Shown here piece after piece: positions 25,201-36,161 of a stretch of DNA of 64,000 bases. Origin of the DNA: Endothia cerciana. Its lineage: Eukaryota; Ascomycota; Sordariomycetes; Diaporthales; Cryphonectriaceae. Location: NCBI GenBank assembly GCA_026119935.1, contig JALRMH010000006.1, positions 372,001-436,000 of the forward strand, given 5' to 3'. Each line of letters starts with the position of its first letter. Within the stretch, counting starts at the first letter, position 1. Below the pieces are notes generated by a model. It did no database searches, was not told the DNA's origin, and saw only the letters and a list, made by a program, of their open reading frames with translations. The translations under genes and the position numbers were made by a program.

Positions 25201-25245
25201 CTCGAGGATTTGGAGGGTGTCCTTTGGAAGAGCTATTTCGCATGA
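19223..25245 (+). CDS. BLM10: BLM10/PA200 proteasome activator
   Basis: 1,962-residue HEAT-repeat solenoid that caps the 20S proteasome and opens its gate. Exons are 19223-19704, 19776-25119 and 25183-25245. The ATG at 19223 (MDDIQDSHSSS) is chosen because upstream in-frame sequence is leader-like. An Ala8 tract lies near residue 20. The N-terminal domain starts at RYRPRTFAYFAQLPF, and intron 1 (GTAGGT...CACAG, 71 bp) joins ITLTKKKTYVKPGDDLYLDW. An acidic linker sits near residue 780 (DGDDAVMEDDEDPLAE). The BLM10 middle domain and the C-terminal DUF3437-type region (MLADPQLEVRDCASATLAGM) are both evident. Intron 2 is canonical (GTAAGT, ACTGAC, CTGCAG) but 63 bp and stop-free, so unspliced RNA would still encode a full protein. 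The C terminus is SYFA where yeast BLM10 and human PA200 end in YYA, the HbYX-type anchor into the alpha ring. The call is certain. Confidence 0.97.
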
Positions 25246-25993
25246 GAAACCCAGCATGGAGGAAGGCATTGAGGAACAATCATGGAAAGCTCGATGAGTC
25301 TGTCAAGACTTTTTCCGCGGTGGAATTTGGAACATCGCTTGCGACCGCTATGCCAGACAATCGCATGGGTATCTGGCGCTCACACTTGCGAAGAAAGAAA
25401 GTATGGTCATCGTGTCTCGATCACCTGAGGCTGGGCATTTAGCGGGAGATGGCCCCACGAATATGAGATGGGATGGTTGGCATATGGATCAACAGCTGGA
25501 GCGAAATGAGTCTCACCGCACCGAAGCGGATGCGCCTATCTTGATCATCACCCATAGCGGCCGTAACCGTTCGCAGCGGACGGATGTACACATATTTGTA
25601 TTTTATAGACTATCATTGAATCATTTGACAAATCTGGGTTGCAAGATTGCCATTCATCCCACGCCAGGCACTCTTTTTATCTATCTATTAATCTGCCCGC
25701 ATGCTATTGAGCTTGTGTCAATTTCCCCAGCATACTCGAGCCAGGAAGCGACACAAGCAAGTCTACCCAAGTACTCAGTTAGAACTAAAATGACGACGAG
25801 TTGATATTAGGGTGGTTGATGGATGATGTCCGCATAGCTCTACCGTCTTCAATTTCCTCTAGTGTTGCGGGAGAGGGGGCGGCGCTTTCGTTTCCCAGTG
25901 GCCGTGGTTACGTGGTTTGCGCGTTCGTGACATAGAGGCACAAGGAAGGATGTGGGATATGGAGAAGAAGTCCAAACACCGGCCTTTCTAAAA
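25246..25993. other. 3' flank of BLM10
   Basis: Short unconvincing open frames only. A T-rich stretch near 25590-25690 may include the BLM10 polyadenylation region. Confidence 0.45.
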
Positions 25994-26281
25994 CTATTTC
26001 ATCTGTTTCCCCCAAGTGCCTGCGTGATATGATACTGCAACTGGTCTTTGTCCTTCCTTGCTCTGCCCCTCCAACTCGAGGAAACCCACCAGTGAGTTGG
26101 CAATGTTGGGTGTCCTGAAGGTGAGGCCCAGATAGTAAGTATGATCGATCTCGCAAAGGCCTTCGCTAGGATCGTAAACCTCTTCCTCTCTAATTGTGTG
26201 GTTCTGCACAATACATATTGGCCGGGAAACCACCCAGTGAACTGACAGAATTATCCAAATTGGGATGAAATTCAGTCTCAT
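25994..26281 (-). CDS. Possible small secreted protein (orphan)
   Basis: A 95-residue open frame from ATG 26281. It begins MRLNFIPIWIILSVHWVVSR, a basic residue plus a hydrophobic core with a plausible cleavage region, as in a signal peptide. The mature part is about 75 residues, mostly polar, with two cysteines (in PICIVQN and EGLCEID) that could form one disulfide. No domain recognised. It is intronless, sits alone in a gene-poor stretch, and resembles candidate effectors or small secreted proteins of ascomycetes only in general form. A chance open frame is the main alternative. Confidence 0.38.
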   Translation of the reverse strand: MRLNFIPIWIILSVHWVVSRPICIVQNHTIREEEVYDPSEGLCEIDHTYYLGLTFRTPNIANSLVGFLELEGQSKEGQRPVAVSYHAGTWGKQMK

Positions 26282-26538
26282 GTGTTTATCTCAGTCACCA
26301 GCGGCGGTCCACTAGTGGTAAATTCCCAACTCTTGCTGCAGTTACTGTTCACTATGGCTGTTGTTTTTGCAGCTCGGGCAACACCTCACTTCCTTGTTAC
26401 CATCCATCTATCTTCTCCTGTGCCACCTGCGAGGTCCATCTGCGCGGCCTATCTTGCCGCCAAGGTACGCTATAAGCCCACGGTTTGGACCCCGGACCTC
26501 GTTCCCAGAAACGATCCTTGCCTACTCAGACGGACTCA

Positions 26539-27213
26539 ATGCGCGCCCAACCCACCAAGGTGGACAGGCCTCCCGTGCCCTTTGGGGTTCGTGGAGTCCA
26601 CGCTCGCCCGCCGCCTGTAGCAATAGATCCTGATATCTCCAAATCCTACCTATTTGGCTCCGGCGTCCCTTTCGCCGCACGACCTCGCGGCGACGCCACC
26701 CCCCGGCCCCAGGGATGCCATCGCGTCTCCCGCGGCGCCTCCAAGACGACGAGGAGACAGGACCCCATCCCCATGAAGAAGAAGGCTGGGGTGGGCCTCA
26801 CCCTGCCGAGCAAGGCCGCCCTCGAGAGGTTCCGCGCTAGCAAGCTCGCCGGTATGGCCCCCCCTCCGAAGAGGGAGAGGGAGGTGACCAGCGGCGCCAC
26901 CCGGCTCTACGCTATGCAGATCGGCTTCGCCGCCCGCAGAGAGAGGCAGGCCCGCACGAAGAACTGGGTCGAGACGCGGGTGCCGCCGCCGCAGGCGTCC
27001 GCCGGTGTGCCAGAGATCATCCTCAGCACGCCCGAGGGGCAGGCCCGACACCTCGAGGACCCCAACGTCTACGAGCTGGTAAGCCCACGATCAGACACGC
27101 AACGGCGCGCGGCATCTCGTACTGATAGGCATCTTTAGGGGGGGGCTGCACACCTGAGTGTAGGCACACGCCGGCAGTGCTCGAGGGAACGGAGGAAGTC
27201 ACGAAGGATTTAG
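26539..27213 (+). CDS. Basic orphan protein, probably two exons
   Basis: Starts ATG 26539 (MRAQPTKVDRPPVPFGVRG). Exon 1 ends at 27076 or 27077 with ...DPNVYEL followed by GTAAGC, and a possible intron runs to CTTTAG at 27138 with a CTGAT branch site. The second exon would give a short basic tail ending at TAG 27211-27213. The 180-residue exon 1 is rich in Arg, Lys and Pro, GC-rich at third positions unlike its flanks, and has no signal peptide or recognised domain. Segments such as KAALERFRASKLAG look helical. The GC jump supports coding, but the family is unknown and exon 2 is uncertain. Confidence 0.42.
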
Positions 27214-29452
27214 CGAGTGACCCCACTCGCCAAACATATCATTGTATCTCTTTGAACAAAGAGAATGGGATATGGCTGATCATGCGCGAGATGGGGGATA
27301 CTGAAGGTCACGCCATGAAATGTGGGAAGGTTATGCGTGTTACCAAGGCCAGCTCTCGGCCCACGTTGTGCAAGAGAGCGGCCCGTCCTTCGTGTATGGG
27401 GGCTACCCTCCACGCAGCCCTGTAGCCAACATCATTCCCAGTCAGAGCTAGGCAGATGTCACGGAGCCCTGACAGTACCCCTGACCACCGGGACAATATC
27501 ACTAGCATCTTGTTCGGGGCTGAGCGTAAGCTGCGAGGGTGACAACAACCATAACCCTCAATCAGATTATACTATTCTGAACGATGCTTTGTCGAGTTCT
27601 CAAACGTGAGGAAGGACAGGCAGAGAGCCGAACGTGGACGTGCAAATCTACGCAAAACCTCACTCGAGCGGCAGTTCAATTCCATTGTCAAACAATAAGA
27701 CCTGGCGTCTTTCAGGAGTTAGTAGAACACAGTGACGTCGTACGTAATGATGGGGATGAGCCAGTGACGTCTTTTTACCGAAAAAGGTGAAGTAAATGCA
27801 AGGATCGAGCACATGACTCCATTATGAACTATTATGTCGTTCGACATGAAAAGGGGGGGGGGGGGATATTAGGTCGCTACGTGGTACATTTCACCGCCGG
27901 ATACTTCCAGGTACAGTAATCAAGCTGCTCCTACTCGGGGACCTACAGATGATCTCGGAATTGTTAACTCGCTAGTAGAGCTCCGTATTGCATATCAGCA
28001 GCGTCTTGAAGAATGACCGGGGATCAGATCATATATATATTTATAACGATATTCTCGGGCGCGGTGTTGGTGAATAACGAGGGGAGCAGGTACGTTGCTC
28101 CGGCTGATATGGGCCGAACGCCCCGGAGAGATGGTCATACGGCATAACTATAGAAAGACCTGGTGACACGTAGAATAAGTGTTGCTGCAATGCACGGCCC
28201 CCACTGCCCATGCATGGGACGCCTCAGCCCTACGGGGCTCCAGGCTAGATCACATCGGACAAGTGATCTTGATTCCGTCGTCTTTTACATTGCGTAGGGC
28301 CCAAATGGCTAGAATATGGGAGGCTTAATAAGAGTAGTGATGTTGCTCCTGTATGGAATCATCAGCGAATCCCCAGCCTTGTGCCGGCCTCGAGCCTTAC
28401 TAACGAGCCAATCCACAACACGCTAACCTCACTTGGAGGCACTCAGCCCTACAAGTAAGGCGACAGTCCATGTCTGGCCCCAGACCGCTTTGTCCCCCAC
28501 GGCCACGTCCTTCCTTCGGCCGGACCGGGATGCAAAGTCAGCGACATGATCGTCCAATATACGGTGACTAGGCCGCCCAGGGTCATCAAGTCCGGGCCGC
28601 AGAGCCTCCACCCAGAGCATGGTTGACCTGAAGAGGCTGTATAGTCATCACGATGAATAATGCGGCGTGTCCACACTGCCTCGGAAACATCCAAACCTAT
28701 GAGCTCATCTGAGTCATCTGTCTGGAAGCTGCATGGACCTTCTTTTTTTCCTTCCAGTCATACGAAAGGCGCACCTAGTCAAAGCGGCGAAACCCGGGGT
28801 TACCACTAGTTCGAAAGGCCTAGTGCTTCGCATGGAGCATGTATCAAGGTACAGTTTACTTTACTGCATGAGATATCACGGAGGGGGACTAATAGTTCAC
28901 CCCGCTTCACTCATACGAAGTCGCCATGCCTTCAGCAAGGCTCAGCCAAGTCCACAGTTCGTGGTCTTTGAGAATTCGCGACGGAGGGAGACGAGCCTAG
29001 CACCTGCGAGTTCATGATCTAGAACTGTGGCATTGCATCTTCGGGAACCCTTGAAGCGTAAGCGGTGTGTTACGGCGCCGAGAAACTTGGTGATTACCTT
29101 GTAAGGCACACTCGCACAATGCGCATCCCAGCATGCTGAACCTGGCTCGAAAGAAAGTACCTAGCGTCAGTGCCTTAAAAATCAGGATGGTCTGCAAATT
29201 ATAGCGGACAGCATCTACTAAGGTACTACAGGGGCTTAATGAATACAATAAATGCTCTTGAGGCATGGGAAAGCATATATAAGAGACAGAAGAGTCCGGG
29301 TGAAGTCAGGAGTTGAAAAATGTCTCCCCTAGATTACCTTCAAGACACCACAACCAGTCAACGGATTACCTTGCCAAGCTGTCCCTCTGATCTCCCTTGA
29401 TAAGTCTATACAACCCTTGCTCTATTGTTTCAGCACTTCCAGACCATCCTTC
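27214..29452. other. Gene-poor intergenic region
   Basis: About 2.2 kb with only short open frames. Holds a G13 homopolymer at 27853-27865, an AT repeat near 28031-28040, and at its right end the promoter of the oxidase gene. Confidence 0.5.
29276..29283 (+). promoter_or_regulatory. TATA-like element upstream of the oxidase gene
   Basis: TATATAAG lies 170 bp upstream of the ATG at 29453, a plausible core-promoter distance if the 5' leader is about 130 bases. Assigned on motif and position only. Confidence 0.4.
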
Positions 29453-30778
29453 ATGGCGTCGCTAGACACCCCATCGCTTGCTATGTGGCGAGATCTTACG
29501 CCATACCCCAAGCGCCTCGTCCAACCTTCGGCATCATCTCCTCATGTTCTCATTGTTGGAGCAGGTGTGACTGGTCTTGTCACGGCCTGGGTCTTGTTGG
29601 ACAAGGGATACAAAGTTACCATTCTCTCCAAGGAATGGGCAAACTACAGCCCGGACAACCGACTAACGGCTCAAATTGCTGGTGCCCTCTGGGAGTTTCC
29701 ACCAGCCGTGTGTGGCTCTCACACGGATCGTGTCTCCCTTTCCAACTCTAAACGCTGGTGCATGGTCGCGTACCATGCATGGGAAGCCATCGCCTCCATC
29801 CCGGGACTTCGAGATGCCTCAGGCGTCAAAATGATGCCATCGGGATTCTTCTTCCCTCGGCCGGTCGAGAGCGACCCTGCGCAATTCTCAAAGATGGCTG
29901 AGATCATTTCCAGCGGTGTCAAGGGGTTCCGTCATGACCGCAGATTGATGGAACAGCGGAGGGTCGATCCCACATACGGCGCCGTGGACGCATACGAGCT
30001 CCTCGCCCCGATCATCGACACGGACCAGGCCATGATGTGGCTTACGAGCATCGTTCTCAGCAAGGGCGCCGCGACCGTCACGGAGGCCGTCGTTGGGGAC
30101 CTCCTCGACCAGGAGGAAGCACTCCGTGCCCGCTTCGGTGCGGATGCTATCGTGAACGCCACGGGCCTCGCGGGCACGGAACTTGCGGGCGACGATACCT
30201 GCTACCCGATCCGTGGGGCACTCATCCGTGTCATCAATGACGGCAAAGACTTTCCCAAGGTCGAGTCCGCCCTCACAATCACCGCCGACGCCGTCCACGA
30301 CTCCAACGAGATTGTGTTTCTGGTCCCTCGCAACGACAACATCCTCCTGATAGGCGGGATCGCACAGCCGAACGAGTCGGCCCTCGACCTCACCCTCGAG
30401 AGCCCGATTGTGAAGCGCATGGGGGATCGCTGTAAGGCATTCCTTCCTGATCTAAAGAGGGCTCGCGTTGACCCCTCATATCCGCTTGCCCAAGGGCTTC
30501 GACCCTTTAGACGGAATAATGTACGCGTAGAGAGGGAGCTGCGGACTGTTCCGGGGACGGGGAGACCCAGCAGGATAGTGCACTCATACGGACAGGGAGG
30601 AGCTGGATGGAGCCTTTCCTTTGGTTGTGCTGGGGACGTGGCGATGTTGCTCGGAGGTGCCCTGAAAGACCTGACCCCTACTCCGATGGAGTTCGATCCG
30701 ACTTATTCGGATGACAGCGGATCACAGAGTACCACGAGCTCTTTTGACACAATCGGCACGAAGAGCGGGGAGGAGTGA
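29453..30778 (+). CDS. FAD-dependent D-amino-acid oxidase family protein (DAO)
   Basis: Intronless 441-residue flavoprotein of the DAO superfamily. D-amino-acid and D-aspartate oxidases convert the D-amino acid to a 2-oxo acid, ammonia and H2O2. The Rossmann dinucleotide fold is at residues 32-41 (VLIVGAGVTG), followed by ILSKEW at the end of beta-2. RLTAQIAGALWEFPP matches the conserved FAD/active-site loop. The second nucleotide-binding segment GADAIVNATGLAG is near residue 245. Near the C terminus GLRPFRRNNVRVERE carries the arginine that binds the substrate carboxylate in DAAO, followed by IVHSYGQGGAGWSLSFGCAG. The start at 29453 (MASLDTPSLAMW) is the first ATG. The protein is longer than classical DAAO (about 350 residues) and ends KSGEE, without the SKL-type peroxisomal signal common in DAAO. 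The substrate is therefore uncertain. Confidence 0.85.
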   Translation: MASLDTPSLAMWRDLTPYPKRLVQPSASSPHVLIVGAGVTGLVTAWVLLDKGYKVTILSKEWANYSPDNRLTAQIAGALWEFPPAVCGSHTDRVSLSNSKRWCMVAYHAWEAIASIPGLRDASGVKMMPSGFFFPRPVESDPAQFSKMAEIISSGVKGFRHDRRLMEQRRVDPTYGAVDAYELLAPIIDTDQAMMWLTSIVLSKGAATVTEAVVGDLLDQEEALRARFGADAIVNATGLAGTELAGDDTCYPIRGALIRVINDGKDFPKVESALTITADAVHDSNEIVFLVPRNDNILLIGGIAQPNESALDLTLESPIVKRMGDRCKAFLPDLKRARVDPSYPLAQGLRPFRRNNVRVERELRTVPGTGRPSRIVHSYGQGGAGWSLSFGCAGDVAMLLGGALKDLTPTPMEFDPTYSDDSGSQSTTSSFDTIGTKSGEE

Positions 30779-33700
30779 CTGGCTACCATGTCGTTTTTCT
30801 TAACACCTCGCCGGTGTGGGTACTCATTACAAATGAGGAATACGAGTTATCTTGAGGGCTTTCGCCCCTGACACTTATCATCTATGCTGTGTTTCCATTA
30901 TTTTTATTTTATTTCAAAGATAGGTGATCACATGAATACTTTAGGTCTGAGAGGTCAAGTCAGTCTATATCAGCGGGTCATACCACTTGACAACATAAAA
31001 TCATTGCCATACTCTGGCTGAGGTGGACAAGCGTAAGTAGCTCTCGCTGCGCATCTTTTGGTACTTGAATCAGATAAAATTGGTCTTCAGGGCTTCGTGA
31101 AACACCCCCATAGCGTCCGTGAGGACTACACTGCAAAGGTTTATACGGCTGTCAGGCTATGGGGCCGACCGATGATCAACATGCCGCCGTATAGTACTAC
31201 ATAAAGCAATGATCAGGACCAGAAAACCCCAGAACCACTGGTTCAGGTGGAGCCTCGAATGAATCGGAACTCAGGCCGGAAACCGAGAGCCGATACCCCA
31301 GACGCCAGTTCAAGATGACGGGACACTGGGTTGCATAAATGTTGACGAGGAACAGCATGAGCTGATCTCGGCCGTGGCCGGATCAGTTTGGCCGCGTTGA
31401 CAGGACAAGGGATTCGGCGTGGCAAGAGCATTTTCCTCGGTCAATGGTGCCCTAGATGACCCAGTACAGAGCCAGTGGCTCGGCCGAGTTGGCCGCCCCA
31501 CCTGCTTTCATCCCCTTTAATCTGTAGGCTGGCGGTGTACCTTATTTTGATTACCGGACAACTCACTGGTGTGCTGCTATAAACTTTACCTATAGTATAT
31601 CCGGAATCCCTGCGGCTTTGCCCAGACATTCGCGAGGCTTCAAGGCTGGGCCGGTCTGTGACACGAGATACAGGCTCAGAACGAACACCGAGCCACGTCT
31701 CCCTTTTTCAATGCCCTTCAACTCGGCGAAGTGTAATTTCTCTACGAGATTTGGACGTCTCTTGCTCCCCAGGTCGATGGGTCCACGTCTAACATGGCCA
31801 CGCACCTCCTCGGCCTAAGTTGTTGCTTTGTGAAAAAGATGAGTTGGCGCTTGACTTATTCGAGACAGGAGGGTTCGTATCTCGGACCGTAGCACCAATA
31901 AAGTTAGTCTTGAGAACGGAAGTTGCACATTGCAAGCCAGCGAGATCCATCACTGTCAGGCATATAATTTTGTATGTAGGATGCTGGACCATGCTTCAGC
32001 GCCGAAAATAAAGGCAGCTCCTCTGTAGATGATCACAGGTTGCGCGAACTAGGTCGCGTGTTCGTAGTGATTATTGAAGATAACCCAAGCGGACGCGAGC
32101 TTGTTGCAAGCAAAACGGCTGTGTAGACACTTGGAACTGAAAACTCTCATTTAATAATGAACGCTCCAGGCTCTGGAAAATAATCCATGGATAATACCAT
32201 CCAGCCGTAGCACGTGTCTATATTCAACATGGTTAAATCTATGACGTCTCTGTGAATCCACTTCACTCAAGCGTCCGGTTCTGATCCGGGGTTTAGGTAC
32301 TACACGTTAGCTGCAACCTCCTGACCGGGTGGTTAAAATCAGGCCATACTTTAGTACGTAGTGAAAGAAACGGATCTTGAAATACCACCCTACTATGCAA
32401 ACCCATGGTTGCATCCGGAAAATCACTGGTCGGCGCGCTGCCAAGCAGCCCAGCACGCCCAGCAGCCCGGGGATACCTCCCGCAAATATATACGTACTAT
32501 TTATGAGTGCAAAGCCATCAATGGACAAAGATTAGATTGATAAGAAAGCTGGGTGGAGCAATGTACGAGCAAAGCAGGGAGATTCCTGTTCGAGGATGGC
32601 AGCATAGAAGGGCACAAAACGGAGGCCACTTCTGCCTCTTGCCATGAGGCGGTATGTTGGCCTGGGATTACCACTCCACCAGACAACTCAGAACAACCCC
32701 CGCCAGGCTCGCCAGCAATTACATGAGACGCTCATTGCGACACGCGGCGCCATGCGACGATGTTTGGAGCTGCCAAATGCGTAATGTATTCGGGCCTTGC
32801 CTTCAGGTGTAAGGTCTGGAATTCTATTTTTGTTTGACCGTGGCGGTCTGCTCGGGAGCGCAGGTGTCGTGCGGCTGACCTCGGTCTGTGGCTGCGCCGA
32901 TCCGATCCCTGCAGTCGAACTGGTGGTGGCAAACTGCCTACTGTCAGGTATGTATAGGCACTACCATTATACGTATTGGGTGTGTGTGGCGCTGTCACCA
33001 TGGCAGTCGTACTTTGTATAGATGGACTCCACGAGCCTCAGTGCATTCCACGTGGAGCGCTACCTCAGCTCGGCCACGTGTGCCGAAGGTGGAGGTGTCT
33101 TTGACGTCCTCAAATACTGAACCACTAAAATGAAGTACCACAGTATATCGATCGACACGGTGCTCGCGGAAGCCGGACGAAACATTCGTCTTCTCCTGAC
33201 GCAGAAAGTAGAGCGGAAGGTGGGGGCAAAGGTCCCCTTCGATCACACCTCAGCAGGGCTGGATTCAGCCCCCCATTCCAAGGTTTCTTCCGAGGCTTAG
33301 TACAACCAATCCCATCCAAGGCTGCCCAACAAGCATGGTGCTGGAAAACTACTACATAGTATGTGTGTATGGTCAACCCGGGTTTGGGAATAGTGCCTCC
33401 AAGTCAAGCTGGCAGATACCCATAATAGGTATCTGGACTTATCCACGAGGGGTTGAGCCTCTTGCTATCCTCAAAGGGTTTCCTGCGAGGTACCAGGCAG
33501 GAAGCTGTAAAGTAATCCCCGGCCTAGGGTTTTGCAGCTGGGCTGTGCTAGAGCTAGGTTATGCTTAACGCGTATTCTGTGGTAAAGCACGGTACCGACG
33601 CTATTTCTTTTTTTAATACCGCCAGCCACGTCCACAGAACCTCAGCATGGCTGTCGGGAACGTCTGGTCGTCCTAGCCCCTGTCTATACCATACTGGGTA

Positions 33701-34182
33701 AACGTGTAGTCGGAATTTTCCGTGCAGGACAGGGCATTTTGTTCCTCCGTTTGGTTACTACGTAGCCTGACGCGTAACGCCGACCCGCATGACGCAGGCC
33801 TCACGATTTCGGCCCCATAAAATAATGGAGTCGTCCACTAATTCTATGTGCCGAGAATAAGTGCTTCATGTTTCGTTTTGACTTTCATCCCTATCCAGGG
33901 CGGGCCATGTTCGTCCCATGTCGTACGGCTTGCACAGAAAGGTACAAACAAACCTGTCCAGGTAGACAAGGTGGAGAGTATCACGATGTTTATAAAGATG
34001 GCGGTCCCCGGCCTTCAACAGTGGACTCGCAATCGTGCCAATCGTGACCAGATAGCAACGACACGGCGGTGGTCGATCTTCTTACTCATCATTCCAGCAG
34101 TCGACTGCCTCATATAGACATTCATTCTGTCCTTCGTTCTTGTGTGATTCGCCCGTCTTGGATCAAACCACCATTCGCTACA
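30779..34182. other. 3.4-kb intergenic region
   Basis: No supportable gene on either strand. AT content is higher than in neighbouring genes around 30890-30950 and 32140-32230. The right end should contain the promoter of the tannase-family gene; ATATAG at 34112-34117 lies about 66-71 bp upstream of its ATG. Confidence 0.5.
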
Positions 34183-35967
34183 ATGTCTTCTCTCGCCTCC
34201 CTCTGCACGGTCTCCAACGTGCAGGCGGCTCTGCCCGCCAACGGGACCATCTCGGGCGTGGACTTGCTCCCGTCTACCGTCACCGCCAACGCCGTCTACA
34301 ATGCCACGTCCACCGGCGGCTTTCTGAGGAAGCGTGATACTGGTGACACCTACTGCAACATCACCGTTTCGTACACACACTCTGGCCGTGGTGACAACGT
34401 CGTGCTCTGGTACACCCTCCCAGCTCCCGACGCCTTCGAGAACCGCTTCTACCTTGCCGGCGGCGGAGGTTATACCCTGAGCACGGAGGATCCCACTGGA
34501 GGCCTAACATACGGCGCCGTCTCTGGCAGCAGCGATGTCGGGTATGGAGGCTTCGACGGCACCACTCTTGACGAGGTGGTCCTGGACGGCAACGGAACCT
34601 TGAACTGGGATAACATCATCATGTTCTCCTACAAGGCCTGGGGCGAGACCGCGCAGATCGGCAAGGAGCTCACCAAGGGCTTCTACGGGTTGGAGGACTC
34701 CGCTAAGGTGTACACCTACTTCGAGGGATGCTCCGACGGTGGCCGTGAGGCCATGTCTCAGGCCCAGCGCTACGGTGATGTTTACGATGGTATTGTCGCT
34801 GGTGCTCCTGCTTTCCACCACGCCCAGCAGCAGGTTGTAAGTTGTTCTGCCCTGCCCCCCCCCCCCTCTCCTCTTAGCAGACGAGTACTCACCATGGCGT
34901 TACAGAACCATCTTACCTCGGTCGTCACCGAGGCGGTCACCGGCTACATTGCGCCTCCTTGCGAGATGGAGAAGATTGCCAACGCCACCATCGAGGCGTG
35001 CGACCCTCTGGACGGACGTACCGATGGTGTCGTCTCCCGAACTGATCTCTGCCGCCTGAACTTCAACCTCTCCTCGATCATCGGCGAGTCGTACTACTGT
35101 GCCGCGGAGGAGAGCTCGACGCTCGGCTACGGATTCAGCAAGCGTCAAGCCGGACAGTCCACCTCCAGCTACCAGCCTGCCCAGAACGGAACCGTCTCTG
35201 CCGAGGGCGTCGCCCTCGCCAACAGACTCTACGATGGCCTGCTCAACTCCAAGGGCGAGCAGGTCTTCTACGGCTGGCAGACTGCTTCTGCCTTCGATGA
35301 TGCCGCCCCTACCTGGGACAACGACACCGAGGCCTGGACCATTTCCTCCCCCTCCACCGGTGGTGTGTTCGTCACCAAGTTCGTCGAGGAGGTCGATATC
35401 GACAACCTCGACTCCCTGGACAACGTGACCTACGACACCTTGTACGAGTGGATGTGGACTGGCTACGAGCGCTTCTACGACAACCTGCAGACCGGCTACG
35501 CCGATCTTACCCCCCTCCAGGCTTCCGGGGGCAAGCTTCTCCACTACCACGGCGAGTCGGACCCCTCCGTCCCTCCTCCCTCCTCCGTCCGCTACCACGA
35601 GGCCGTCCGCTCCCTCATGTACCCCGACTCGACCGCCGACAACGCCACCGAGCTGAGCGAGTGGTACCAGTTCTACCTCGTCCCCGGCGCCGCCCACTGC
35701 GGCACCAACAGCCTGCAGCCCGGCCCCTACCCTGAGGACAACATGCAGACTATGATCGACTGGGTTGAGAACGGCATCCAGCCCAAGTCTCTGAATGCCA
35801 CCGTTTCCTCTGGTACCTACGAGGGTGAGGTCCAGCAGCTGTGCATGTGGCCTACCCGCCCCATGTGGGCCTCCAACGACTCGTCCACCTTCACCTGTGC
35901 CTACGATGAGGCTTCCTACGAGTCGTGGATCTGGGATCTCGACGTCTGGAAGATCCCCATCTACTAG
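34183..35967 (+). CDS. Tannase/feruloyl esterase family alpha/beta hydrolase
   Basis: 571-residue protein from exons 34183-34836 and 34906-35967. Family members hydrolyse gallate or hydroxycinnamate esters of plant polymers and are normally secreted. The N terminus (LCTVSNVQAALPANGT) aligns with the start of the mature enzyme. The nucleophile elbow is GCSDGGREA with Ser184 next to Cys183. The acid is in HGESDPSVPPP and the histidine in PGAAHCGTNS; together they match the family's CS-D-HC arrangement with a disulfide linking nucleophile and histidine loops. GFSKRQ is a Kex2-like site at about the place where Aspergillus tannase is cut into two subunits. There are many N-glycosylation sequons. 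The intron (GTAAGT...TTACAG, 69 bp) carries a C12 tract and is in frame without stops. No signal peptide is seen at the only plausible ATG, which is odd. Confidence 0.9.
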   Translation: MSSLASLCTVSNVQAALPANGTISGVDLLPSTVTANAVYNATSTGGFLRKRDTGDTYCNITVSYTHSGRGDNVVLWYTLPAPDAFENRFYLAGGGGYTLSTEDPTGGLTYGAVSGSSDVGYGGFDGTTLDEVVLDGNGTLNWDNIIMFSYKAWGETAQIGKELTKGFYGLEDSAKVYTYFEGCSDGGREAMSQAQRYGDVYDGIVAGAPAFHHAQQQVVSCSALPPPPSPLSRRVLTMALQNHLTSVVTEAVTGYIAPPCEMEKIANATIEACDPLDGRTDGVVSRTDLCRLNFNLSSIIGESYYCAAEESSTLGYGFSKRQAGQSTSSYQPAQNGTVSAEGVALANRLYDGLLNSKGEQVFYGWQTASAFDDAAPTWDNDTEAWTISSPSTGGVFVTKFVEEVDIDNLDSLDNVTYDTLYEWMWTGYERFYDNLQTGYADLTPLQASGGKLLHYHGESDPSVPPPSSVRYHEAVRSLMYPDSTADNATELSEWYQFYLVPGAAHCGTNSLQPGPYPEDNMQTMIDWVENGIQPKSLNATVSSGTYEGEVQQLCMWPTRPMWASNDSSTFTCAYDEASYESWIWDLDVWKIPIY

Positions 35968-36161
35968 GCGCGTTTCCATCTCCCAGAGGAACAAGAGCGG
36001 TTCCAATGAGGCTTCCCTGTAAATTTCTGAATTTGAAGTTGGATCGATCGATCTGGTCCGGCTGTTGAGCAAAAGGGTATTTCGTCCGCGCTTTCATGTA
36101 CATAGAAATAGACTCCAGAGCCTGTATAGCTCGTGTGAAAGTAAGCATTTTTTTTTTTGCA

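Noticed and set aside
34900..36072. 390-residue minus-strand open frame
   Set aside because: Antisense shadow of the tannase-family gene, Val/Gly-rich with no family features.
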